A program made the position numbers and the translations under genes. From contig DAHUXF010000217.1 of assembly GCA_027307295.1 (NCBI GenBank), forward strand, positions 1-5,483: DNA of 5,483 nt, given 5' to 3'. The notes beneath the pieces were generated by a model. That model saw only the letters and a program-made list of their open reading frames with translations. It was not told the DNA's origin and did not search any database. This DNA is from Acidobacteriaceae bacterium. GTDB taxonomy: Bacteria; Acidobacteriota; Terriglobia; Terriglobales; Acidobacteriaceae. Below, piece after piece: positions 1-5,483 of this stretch. Position 1 is the first letter of the stretch. Every line of letters starts with the position of its first letter.

Positions 1-1
1 C

Positions 2-2566
2 GGATACTTCTTTACCCGCGCGGAAGACCTGCAGACGGTTGTTGTAGGTGTTCATGCCGGACGCCCGGTCTATTTGCGGGATGTGGCCCAGAAGATCGAG
101 GATGGCCCAGAGGAGCCGGCAAACTATGTGTTGTTCGGCAATGGGGCAGGCACGTCCCGTACTGGTGAACTGGCGGGAGGCGCGCAACCCGGAAGCGAAT
201 TTCCGGCGGTAACCATCACTGCGGCCAAGCGTAAGGGAACGAATGCGACGATCATTGCGCAGCGCGTTCTAAAGCGAGTGGATGAATTGCGCGGCAACGT
301 GATCCCATCCGATGTGAACCTCACCGTGACCCGAAATTACGGTGAAACAGCCAAAGACAAGTCCGATGAGTTGCTGAAGCACCTGCTTTTGGCAACCCTG
401 TCAGTCACTCTTCTGATTGCATTGGCCCTGGGTTGGCGCGAGTCTGGAGTCGTCCTGCTGGCCATCCCGGTAACGCTGGCACTCACGCTTGCCATCTTTT
501 ATTTTTACGGTTACACGCTTAACCGGGTCACGCTCTTTGCCCTGATCTTCAGTATTGGCATCCTGGTGGATGACGCCATTGTTGTGGTGGAAAACATTGT
601 GCGGCATTTTCGCCTGCCGGAAAGCCGCGGCCGTCCGCTTACTGAAGTGGCGGTTGAAGCTGTAGACGAAGTCGGCAATCCCACAATTCTGGCCACGTTT
701 ACTGTGATCGCCGCGATCTTGCCCATGGCCTTTGTCCGGGGATTGATGGGGCCATACATGCGCCCGATACCAGTCGGCGCATCGGCAGCGATGCTCTTTT
801 CGCTGGCCGTCGCTTTTGTCGTTTCTCCCTGGGCCGCCTTGCGCCTGCTCCGTCACTATTCTCAAGACAGCGCCGGCCAAGCGCATGGAGCGGAAGGCTG
901 GATGACCCGCCTCTATCGCCGCTTGATGGAACCATTGCTGGCCAGCGCAAAACGGCGCATGCTGTTCTTTGCTGGCATCGCCGTGCTGCTGCTGGCCGCC
1001 TGCTCGCTTGTACCGTTCAAACTTGTCCACGTCAAGATGCTTCCGTTTGACAATAAGAGCGAGTTCCAGGTGATTGTGGATATGCCGGATGGAACCACCC
1101 TGGAGCAGACCACGCGGGTGGCGCAGGAACTGGCCAGATACCTGGGAGAGCAGCCTGAAGTTCAGAACTACCAGATCTATTCCGGCACTTCAGGCCCTTA
1201 CAACTTTAACGGGCTGGTGCGCCATTACTTCCTGCGCGGCCAGCCGAACCAGGCAGATATTCAAGTCAACCTTCTCCCGCAGCATGACCGCAGCGCGCAG
1301 AGTCACGAGATCGCCCGGCGCCTGCGTCCACGCCTGCAACAGATTGCCCAGCCGTTCGGCGCGCGAATCAAGGTCAGCGAAGTTCCTCCCGGCCCGCCCG
1401 TACTACAGACCCTTGTAGCGGAAGTCTACGGTCCTGACCGCAACGGCCAGGTGGCACTGGCAGCCAGGATCAAGGACATTTTTCAACATACTCCGGGAGT
1501 GGTGGACGTTGACTGGTACGTGGAAGATCCGCAACCGAAGTACAACATACAGGTTGATCTCGATAAAGCAGCGCTGCATGGCATCTCAGCCGCAGACGTA
1601 ACGCGCACCGTCCAGGTGGCTTTGCACGGAGCTGAAGCCGGCCTGCTTCATAGTCCCACCAGCCGCGAAGATATTCCTATTGAAGTCCGTCTGGGGCGTT
1701 CAGACCGGTCCGGGATTGAAGAGCTATCGAATATCAAGCTGGCCACCGCGACCGGGGCACAAGTCTCGCTTGGCGAGGTAACGCGAACCACAGAGACAAC
1801 CATTGACCAGAGCGCCTACCGCAAAAATATGCAACCGGTGGTCTACGTCACCGGGGACCTGGCCGGAGAAGAAGAGAGTCCGGTCTACGCGATCTTCAAA
1901 ATGAACGAAGCCATCGACCGGCTGAAACTTCCTGATGGATATTCCGTGCAGCGTTATAACGCAGTCCAGCCGGAATCGACGGAACACTATTCGATGAAAT
2001 GGGACGGCGAGTGGCACATCACCGTGGAAGTTTTTCGGGATCTTGGCCTGGCCTTTGCCGCCGTTCTGGTGCTGATTTACGTGCTGGTGGTGGGCTGGTT
2101 CAAGTCCTTCCGTACCCCGCTGGTGATCATGGCGCCCATTCCCCTGACGCTCGTCGGCATTCTTCCGGCGCACGCTTTGATGGGGGCGTTCTTTACCGCG
2201 ACTTCCATGATTGGTTTTATTGCCGGGGCGGGAATCATTGTCCGCAATTCGATCATCCTGGTTGACTTCATTGAATTGCGCCGGTCGCATGGCGTTCCCT
2301 TGGCCCAGGCCGTTGTGGATGCCGGCGCGATACGTTTCCGTCCCATGTTGCTGACGGCGGCAGCCGTTGTGGTGGGCGCAAGCGTGATTCTGTTTGATCC
2401 GATATTTCAAGGTCTGGCCATCTCTCTTATGGCCGGTGAAGTGGCTTCTACGTTTCTCTCGCGCATGGCGGTGCCGGTGCTTTACTACCTGGGCGAACGC
2501 AGGCACGAACATACAATTCCGCCGCATGTCCACGCGCCTGAGAACATGGCCGAAAAAGTTGCATGA
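2..2566 (+). CDS. RND efflux pump inner-membrane permease (AcrB/ACR_tran family), 5'-truncated by window edge
   Basis: This is a proton-driven exporter of the inner membrane, which in this family works as a trimer with a periplasmic adaptor and an outer-membrane channel. The frame is open from base 2, giving 854 visible residues. The family usually has about 1050, so roughly 200-270 N-terminal residues (TM1 and part of the porter domain) are missing. The TTG at 74 is an internal codon, because recognisable porter sequence (GRPVYLRDVA) spans it. Visible residues 1-125 are porter domain and about 128-285 are TM2-TM6, including GILVDDAIVVVENI in TM4 with the proton-relay Asp pair at 190-191. TM7 is near 317-338, the second porter/docking region about 340-675, and TM8-TM12 follow. 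TM10 reads IIVRNSIILVDF, with Arg748 where AcrB has Lys940. The substrate (drug, solvent or metal) cannot be read from the sequence. Adaptor and channel genes are probably upstream. The family call is very secure. Confidence 0.96.
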   Translation, partial: GYFFTRAEDLQTVVVGVHAGRPVYLRDVAQKIEDGPEEPANYVLFGNGAGTSRTGELAGGAQPGSEFPAVTITAAKRKGTNATIIAQRVLKRVDELRGNVIPSDVNLTVTRNYGETAKDKSDELLKHLLLATLSVTLLIALALGWRESGVVLLAIPVTLALTLAIFYFYGYTLNRVTLFALIFSIGILVDDAIVVVENIVRHFRLPESRGRPLTEVAVEAVDEVGNPTILATFTVIAAILPMAFVRGLMGPYMRPIPVGASAAMLFSLAVAFVVSPWAALRLLRHYSQDSAGQAHGAEGWMTRLYRRLMEPLLASAKRRMLFFAGIAVLLLAACSLVPFKLVHVKMLPFDNKSEFQVIVDMPDGTTLEQTTRVAQELARYLGEQPEVQNYQIYSGTSGPYNFNGLVRHYFLRGQPNQADIQVNLLPQHDRSAQSHEIARRLRPRLQQIAQPFGARIKVSEVPPGPPVLQTLVAEVYGPDRNGQVALAARIKDIFQHTPGVVDVDWYVEDPQPKYNIQVDLDKAALHGISAADVTRTVQVALHGAEAGLLHSPTSREDIPIEVRLGRSDRSGIEELSNIKLATATGAQVSLGEVTRTTETTIDQSAYRKNMQPVVYVTGDLAGEEESPVYAIFKMNEAIDRLKLPDGYSVQRYNAVQPESTEHYSMKWDGEWHITVEVFRDLGLAFAAVLVLIYVLVVGWFKSFRTPLVIMAPIPLTLVGILPAHALMGAFFTATSMIGFIAGAGIIVRNSIILVDFIELRRSHGVPLAQAVVDAGAIRFRPMLLTAAAVVVGASVILFDPIFQGLAISLMAGEVASTFLSRMAVPVLYYLGERRHEHTIPPHVHAPENMAEKVA

Positions 2567-2571
2567 CTTAT

Positions 2572-2576
2572 GGAGG
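2572..2576 (+). promoter_or_regulatory. Ribosome binding site of the YgaP-like gene
   Basis: GGAGG lies 7 bases before the ATG at 2584. It decides the start: an in-frame ATG at 2563, which overlaps the stop of the RND gene as ATGA, would put this site inside the coding region and has no comparable site of its own. Confidence 0.8.
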
Positions 2577-2583
2577 TATAGCA

Positions 2584-2817
2584 ATGACAGTTGAACGTAC
2601 TCTCAGATTGATGTCGGGCGCGTTTGTATTGATCTCGCTCGCGCTTGGCTACTGGATTTCCTCTTACTGGTTTTTGTTTACGGCGTTTGTGGGGCTGAAT
2701 CTGTTCCAGTCCGGCTTTACCAACTGGTGTCCGGCGATGACGCTCTTTCGCGCGCTGGGCATGCCCGACGCCGCAGCGCCGCCGAAACAGGCCGGGGCCG
2801 GACCACGAGCTGCATGA
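2584..2817 (+). CDS. YgaP-like transmembrane protein (DUF2892 family)
   Basis: This is a 77-residue small inner-membrane protein. Two hydrophobic stretches, about residues 11-24 and 27-41, form a likely helical hairpin. They are followed by the family's typical segment NLFQSGFTNWCPAMTLFRAL (39-58) with a single cysteine, Cys49, and then a short Ala/Pro-rich tail. The same domain forms the membrane part of E. coli YgaP, where it is fused to a rhodanese (sulfurtransferase) domain. Here it stands alone, as in many bacteria, and its function is not established. The start at 2584 is chosen from GGAGG at 2572-2576; an alternative ATG at 2563 would add 7 residues and overlap the RND stop codon. The 17-base gap to the pump gene and the 40-base gap to the OsmC gene suggest one transcript. 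The family call is good; the biological role is unknown. Confidence 0.85.
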   Translation: MTVERTLRLMSGAFVLISLALGYWISSYWFLFTAFVGLNLFQSGFTNWCPAMTLFRALGMPDAAAPPKQAGAGPRAA

Positions 2818-2845
2818 TCGCCGGCGGAAAATAGAAGTGGTCCAT

Positions 2846-2850
2846 GGAGG
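2846..2850 (+). promoter_or_regulatory. Ribosome binding site of the OsmC-family gene
   Basis: GGAGG lies 7 bases before the ATG at 2858, in the same ATGGAGG context and at the same spacing as the site of the preceding gene. It favours ATG 2858 over an in-frame GTG at 2837, which would place this site inside the gene. Confidence 0.8.
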
Positions 2851-2857
2851 CAACCAA

Positions 2858-3310
2858 ATGAATACAAATTATCGTTTCACAGCCAACGCTGCCTGGACTG
2901 AAGGCCGTCGCGGCGTGGTTACGGGCGGGCCGGGAGCGGCCAAACTGGAGTTCTCAGCTCCTCCGGAATTTCAGGGCCAGGCCGGATTCTGGACGCCTGA
3001 ACACTTTTTCCTTGCTGCCGTGACAACTTGCTTTGTCACTACATTTCGAGTCATTGCCGGGCTTTCCAAGTTTGATGCTGCGGCGCTTGAGGTCCAGGCA
3101 GAGGGCACAGTCGAAAAAGCCGAAGGAGGATTTCATTTCAGCCGGGTAGTCTTGCGTCCGCTCTTGACCATCCGCCTTGAAGCTGACCGTGAGCGCGCCC
3201 TGCGGCTTCTTGAAAAGACGGAGCGCTCTTGTTTGGTCTCAAGGTCATTGCGGACTGAGATCGTTCTGGAACCGGCCATTGTTGAATCTGCAATGGTTGC
3301 TGCCAGCTAG
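2858..3310 (+). CDS. OsmC/Ohr-family protein, probable thiol-dependent peroxide reductase
   Basis: This is a 150-residue protein, the normal length for the OsmC/Ohr family. Members are cytoplasmic homodimers, many of which reduce organic hydroperoxides with a reactive cysteine pair. The first cysteine sits in the central-helix motif TPEHFFLAAVTTCFVTTF (Cys58) and the second in ERSCLVSRSL (Cys125), which matches the usual 'CLIS.SL' context. Both catalytic cysteines are therefore present and the enzyme is probably active. The early part (about 10-45) resembles the N-terminal beta region, and the last 20 residues form the final strand plus a short tail. It looks closer to the general OsmC-like (YhfA-type) group than to classical Ohr, but this is an impression. 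It follows the YgaP-like gene by 40 bases and appears to be the last gene of the pump operon or its middle. The physiological substrate is unknown. Confidence 0.92.
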   Translation: MNTNYRFTANAAWTEGRRGVVTGGPGAAKLEFSAPPEFQGQAGFWTPEHFFLAAVTTCFVTTFRVIAGLSKFDAAALEVQAEGTVEKAEGGFHFSRVVLRPLLTIRLEADRERALRLLEKTERSCLVSRSLRTEIVLEPAIVESAMVAAS

Positions 3311-3396
3311 AAAAGGTTGGTGCGGGAGTTTCAGACGGCCCCATTCCGTCCGATGCAGAAGCTTGGACTTTTGGGAATCAGGTTAGAGGTTTGATG

Positions 3397-3403
3397 AAGG
3401 AGG
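3397..3403 (+). promoter_or_regulatory. Strong ribosome binding site of the secreted-protein gene
   Basis: AAGGAGG is a near-perfect match to the anti-Shine-Dalgarno sequence and lies 5 bases before the ATG at 3409. It rules against the in-frame TTG (3391) and ATG (3394), which would put the site inside the gene and spoil the signal peptide. Confidence 0.85.
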
Positions 3404-3408
3404 TAGTT

Positions 3409-3810
3409 ATGAAAGGAAAGACATTGTTATTCATCGTGCTGGCGGCAACGATTGCCATGGCACAAGCCCCAGGCAAGGGTCAAGGCCGTATGTATGACTC
3501 GAGCACCGAAGCCACAATTACCGGGACCATTGAAGAAATCCAGACGCTGGACATGATGTGCCACTCTGGAACGCACCTTACGGTGAAGACCGACAAGGGT
3601 AGCACTGAGGTTGCGCTTGGCCCAACCCAGTTCCTGGCCGATCAAAAACTTGAGTTAAAGAAAGGCGACCAGGTCCAGATTGTGGGAGCAAAAGCTAACA
3701 CCAGGCGGGGGCAGATGTTCATGGCCCGCCAGATCACCAGCGGCGGCAAAACCGTGACGCTGAGAGATGAAAAAGGCGTCCCGAGCTGGCCACGTGGTGA
3801 ATGCCGCTAA
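3409..3810 (+). CDS. Small secreted (periplasmic) protein, OB-fold-like, function unknown
   Basis: This is a 133-residue protein. Residues 1-18 form a signal peptide: a Lys-containing start, the hydrophobic core LLFIVLAATIAM, and a probable signal peptidase I cut after AMA (18/19). The mature part is beta-rich. A segment of about residues 35-62 (ATITGTIEEI...) carries the cluster MMCHSGTH, with Met49, Met50, Cys51, His52 and His56. LGPTQFLADQ and a KKGDQVQIVGAK turn follow, then MARQIT and the ending VTLRDEKGVPSWPRG. The pattern 'GD.V.V.G....G...MAR.I..GG....LRD..G.P.W' recalls short periplasmic proteins with an OB-like (DUF5666-like) barrel; I recognise the pattern but cannot name a function. 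Cys51 and Cys132 could form a disulfide, or the Met/Cys/His cluster could bind a metal; both are inference. It is separated from the OsmC gene by 98 bases and closed by a terminator, so it may be the operon's last gene or have its own promoter. I found no convincing promoter in the gap. Confidence 0.8.
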   Translation: MKGKTLLFIVLAATIAMAQAPGKGQGRMYDSSTEATITGTIEEIQTLDMMCHSGTHLTVKTDKGSTEVALGPTQFLADQKLELKKGDQVQIVGAKANTRRGQMFMARQITSGGKTVTLRDEKGVPSWPRGECR

Positions 3811-3818
3811 TCAACTGG

Positions 3819-3846
3819 GGAATGCGCCGCAGGCGCATTCCTTTCT
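3819..3846 (+). terminator. Intrinsic (Rho-independent) terminator
   Basis: A perfect 10-bp stem, GGAATGCGCC (3819-3828) paired with GGCGCATTCC (3832-3841), has a 3-base loop (GCA) and is followed directly by TTTCT. It begins 8 bases after the stop of the secreted-protein gene and before the ABC genes, where a transcription end is expected. The T-tract is short, so efficiency may be moderate. The stem is symmetrical and could also act on the opposite strand, but no gene converges on it in this window. Confidence 0.8.
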
Positions 3847-3909
3847 GCCAAATGCAGTGCGCGGATTGATTTCACGCGTAGTTCACAAATCGCTTTGGAT
3901 GAAAGACGA
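3847..3909 (+). promoter_or_regulatory. Probable promoter/leader region of the ABC operon (no box assigned)
   Basis: This stretch lies between the terminator hairpin and the ABC ATPase start, so a promoter is expected here. A TTGATT at 3866-3871 could serve as a -35 box, but the bases 16-18 further on are a poor -10 match. TTCAC occurs twice (3871-3875 and 3882-3886), 11 bases apart, which might be an operator half-site pair or chance. The call rests on position only. Confidence 0.3.
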
Positions 3910-4653
3910 ATGGCATCGAATATTTCCAGTAACGCGCCGTCCGCTCTGCCGGAAGCTGTATTCCACATGCATGCAGTCTCCAAGACTTACAGTATGGGCG
4001 AGGTTGAGGTGCATGCTCTACGGTCCATCAACCTGGATCTTTTCTCGGGAGAATTCGTGGTGTTTCTTGGGCCATCCGGAAGCGGCAAGTCTACTTTGCT
4101 GAATATTCTTGGAGGCCTGGATGTTCCTACCAGCGGCGAAGTATGGTTTCTGGACCATGTGCTCACCGGCGCTGACGACCGCGGCCTGACCCGGTTCCGC
4201 CGGGAGCATGTGGGCTTTGTCTTTCAGTTTTACAACCTGATTCCGAGCTTAACGGCGCTGGAGAACGTTGCCCTGGTTACTGAAATTGCGGAAAAGCCTA
4301 TGTCCGCAGAAGAGGCCATGCACCTGGTTGGACTGGGCGACAGGCTGAATCATTTTCCTTCCCAGCTTTCAGGCGGGGAGCAGCAACGGGTCGCTATAGC
4401 GCGGGCGGTCGCCAAGCGCCCCGATGTTCTGCTCTGTGACGAGCCTACCGGGGCACTGGATTTTCCGACAGCAAAACTGGTTCTTGACGTGTTGAAAAGG
4501 ATCAACGAGGAGCTGCGCACCACCGTAGCGGTCATTACCCACAACTCCGCGATCGCCGGCATGGCTGACCGTGTCATACGTCTGCGCAGCGGTGAAATCG
4601 TGGACATCGCGCGGAATAGCCAGAAGGCGAATCCGGAACAACTGGTCTGGTAA
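3910..4653 (+). CDS. ABC transporter ATP-binding protein, MacB/LolD/FtsE type
   Basis: This 247-residue ATPase subunit powers the FtsX-type permease encoded just downstream. All nucleotide-binding motifs are intact: Walker A GPSGSGKST (54-62), Q-loop FVFQFYNLIP (Gln106), signature LSGGEQQR (153-160), Walker B VLLCDEPT (173-180) with catalytic Glu178, D-loop GALD (181-184), and switch His211 in VITHN. The Q-loop sequence and compact length are typical of the MacB/LolD/FtsE branch, whose members drive lipoprotein release, export from the periplasm or cell-wall hydrolase activation rather than solute import. The start is uncertain. ATG 3910 is preferred, but only a weak GGA lies 10 bases upstream. 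An in-frame TTG at 3895 or ATG at 3967 is possible, and homology begins near residue 17. The terminator just upstream makes this the first gene of a new transcription unit. Confidence 0.94.
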   Translation: MASNISSNAPSALPEAVFHMHAVSKTYSMGEVEVHALRSINLDLFSGEFVVFLGPSGSGKSTLLNILGGLDVPTSGEVWFLDHVLTGADDRGLTRFRREHVGFVFQFYNLIPSLTALENVALVTEIAEKPMSAEEAMHLVGLGDRLNHFPSQLSGGEQQRVAIARAVAKRPDVLLCDEPTGALDFPTAKLVLDVLKRINEELRTTVAVITHNSAIAGMADRVIRLRSGEIVDIARNSQKANPEQLVW

Positions 4654-4658
4654 GACAA

Positions 4659-5483
4659 ATGACGATTCTGCATCGAAAACTGCTGCGCGACTTCCTGCAC
4701 CTGCGGGGACAGGTGATCGCGGTGGCGCTGGTGATTGCATGCGGCGTGGCATCGTTCATCACCATGAAGAGCATGTATCGTTCCCTGTTGACCTCGCAAA
4801 GCGATTACTATGCCCGCTACAGGTTTGCCGATGTTTTTGCCGAGCTGAAAAGGGCCCCCGATGCTGTAGCGGCGAAGCTGGGCCAAATATCCGGAGTGGC
4901 AGACATCCAGACCCGTGTAATGATGGATGTCACTCTTGACGTTCCGGGCCTCAACGAACCGGCTGTCGGGCGGCTGATCTCAATTCCGCCCCGCCGCGTT
5001 CCCATGCTCAATGATCTGTTTCTTCGCAGCGGCCGCTATGTGCGTCCCGAGGCGAGCGATGAAGTCATCGCCAGCGAAGCGTTTGCTAACGCCAACCAGC
5101 TTGATTTAGGAAGCGAACTTCATGCCGTGATCAACGGGCGGTGGAAAAAGCTGACCATTGTGGGCGTGGCGCTCTCACCCGAGTACATTTACGAGATTCG
5201 CGGCGGCGCCTCTCTCTTCCCCGACAACAAGCGCTTTGGCGTACTGTGGATGTCGCGAGATGTTCTGGGACCAGCGTTTAACATGGAAGGCGCGTTCAAT
5301 TCCGTTGCTGCCACACTGCAGCGCGGCGCAAGCGAGCCTGAGGTGATTGCCAGAATTGATCGCGCGTTGGATCGATACGGCGGCCTGGGAGCCTATGGAC
5401 GGATTGACCAGGTGTCGCACCGGTTCATTTCCGATGAGATTTCCCAAAACCGCATCAGCGCCAATATCCTGCCGTCCATTTTC
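4659..5483 (+). CDS. ABC transporter permease, FtsX/MacB type, 3'-truncated by window edge
   Basis: The frame is open from ATG 4659 to the right edge, 275 codons with no stop. A short cytoplasmic start (LHRKLLRDFLHLRGQ) leads to one membrane helix at about residues 18-38 (VIAVALVIACGVASF). About 230 residues of periplasmic domain of the MacB core type follow. These include RSGRYVRPEASDEVIASEAF (123-142), matching the 'L..GR.....EV.vSe.fA' pattern of that domain, and LWMSRDVLGPAFNMEGAFN (196-214). The FtsX membrane segments expected after it would lie beyond the window; this kind of protein is often about 780-800 residues with two FtsX units, so most of the gene may be missing. It starts 5 bases after the stop of the ATPase gene with only a weak ribosome binding site, which suggests translational coupling. 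With the ATPase it would form an envelope exporter or extractor; the substrate is unknown. Confidence 0.88.
   Translation, partial: MTILHRKLLRDFLHLRGQVIAVALVIACGVASFITMKSMYRSLLTSQSDYYARYRFADVFAELKRAPDAVAAKLGQISGVADIQTRVMMDVTLDVPGLNEPAVGRLISIPPRRVPMLNDLFLRSGRYVRPEASDEVIASEAFANANQLDLGSELHAVINGRWKKLTIVGVALSPEYIYEIRGGASLFPDNKRFGVLWMSRDVLGPAFNMEGAFNSVAATLQRGASEPEVIARIDRALDRYGGLGAYGRIDQVSHRFISDEISQNRISANILPSIF

Noticed and set aside
401..1030. Open frame on the - strand (209 codons)
   Set aside because: It is antisense to the TM2-TM7 region of the RND gene; the composition is rich in Lys, Arg, Gln and His and no family is recognisable.
1724..2584. Long open frame on the - strand (286 codons) opposite the RND gene
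   Set aside because: It lies wholly antisense to a secure RND coding region. The translation is rich in His, Arg, Asn and Gln without any domain pattern, which is typical of a shadow frame.
3334..3350. Small inverted repeat GACGG...CCGTC in the gap after the OsmC gene
   Set aside because: The stem is only 5 bp with a 7-base loop and no T-tract follows, so it is too weak to call a terminator or operator.
3363..3390. TTGGAC as a possible -35 box before the secreted-protein gene
   Set aside because: No acceptable -10 box lies 16-18 bases downstream; the gap may be read through from the OsmC gene.
4350..4886. Open frame on the - strand (178 codons) across the ABC genes
   Set aside because: It overlaps both the ATPase motifs and the permease start on the other strand, and shows no motif of its own.
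4571..4939. + strand open frame (122 codons) crossing the ATPase end and the permease start
   Set aside because: It is in a different frame from both real genes, and the permease frame from 4659 stays open to the edge with clear membrane and MacB-core features.

Overview
The window reads as an ordinary bacterial chromosome segment of moderately high GC. All recognisable genes lie on the + strand and coding is dense. There is no rRNA, tRNA, CRISPR array or mobile element. The gene styles (an AcrB-type pump of the subfamily with arginine in transmembrane helix 10, an FtsX/MacB-type ABC pair, and a short secreted OB-fold-like protein) suggest an environmental Gram-negative such as an acidobacterium or a deltaproteobacterium-like lineage. 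That placement is an impression from the proteins, not a demonstrated assignment. A cell with an outer membrane is implied by the RND pump.

Region 1 (1-3310) looks like the end of one operon. It holds the C-terminal four-fifths of an RND efflux permease, open at the left edge. A 77-residue YgaP-like (DUF2892) membrane protein follows after 17 bases, and then a 150-residue OsmC-family protein with both conserved cysteines. The two small genes carry almost identical ribosome binding sites (ATGGAGG, 7-base spacer). Gaps are 17 and 40 bases, so co-transcription is likely.

Region 2 (3311-3846) holds a 133-residue secreted protein with a clear signal peptide and a Met-Met-Cys-His...His cluster. 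It lies 98 bases after the OsmC gene and has the strongest ribosome binding site of the window. A perfect 10-bp hairpin with a short T-rich tail closes this part and looks like an intrinsic terminator.

Region 3 (3847-5483) begins a second transport operon: a complete MacB/LolD-type ABC ATPase, then, 5 bases later, the first 275 codons of an FtsX/MacB-type permease that runs off the right edge.

Taken together this is an envelope-transport and stress neighbourhood: a proton-driven exporter with two small thiol/redox-associated proteins, a periplasmic protein of unknown job, and an ATP-driven exporter or mechanotransmission system. The missing pieces (RND adaptor and outer-membrane channel on the left, the rest of the permease and a possible HlyD-type adaptor on the right) lie outside the window. 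I see no clearly new system. The most noteworthy points are the grouping of pump, YgaP-like protein and OsmC protein, and the uncharacterised secreted protein.
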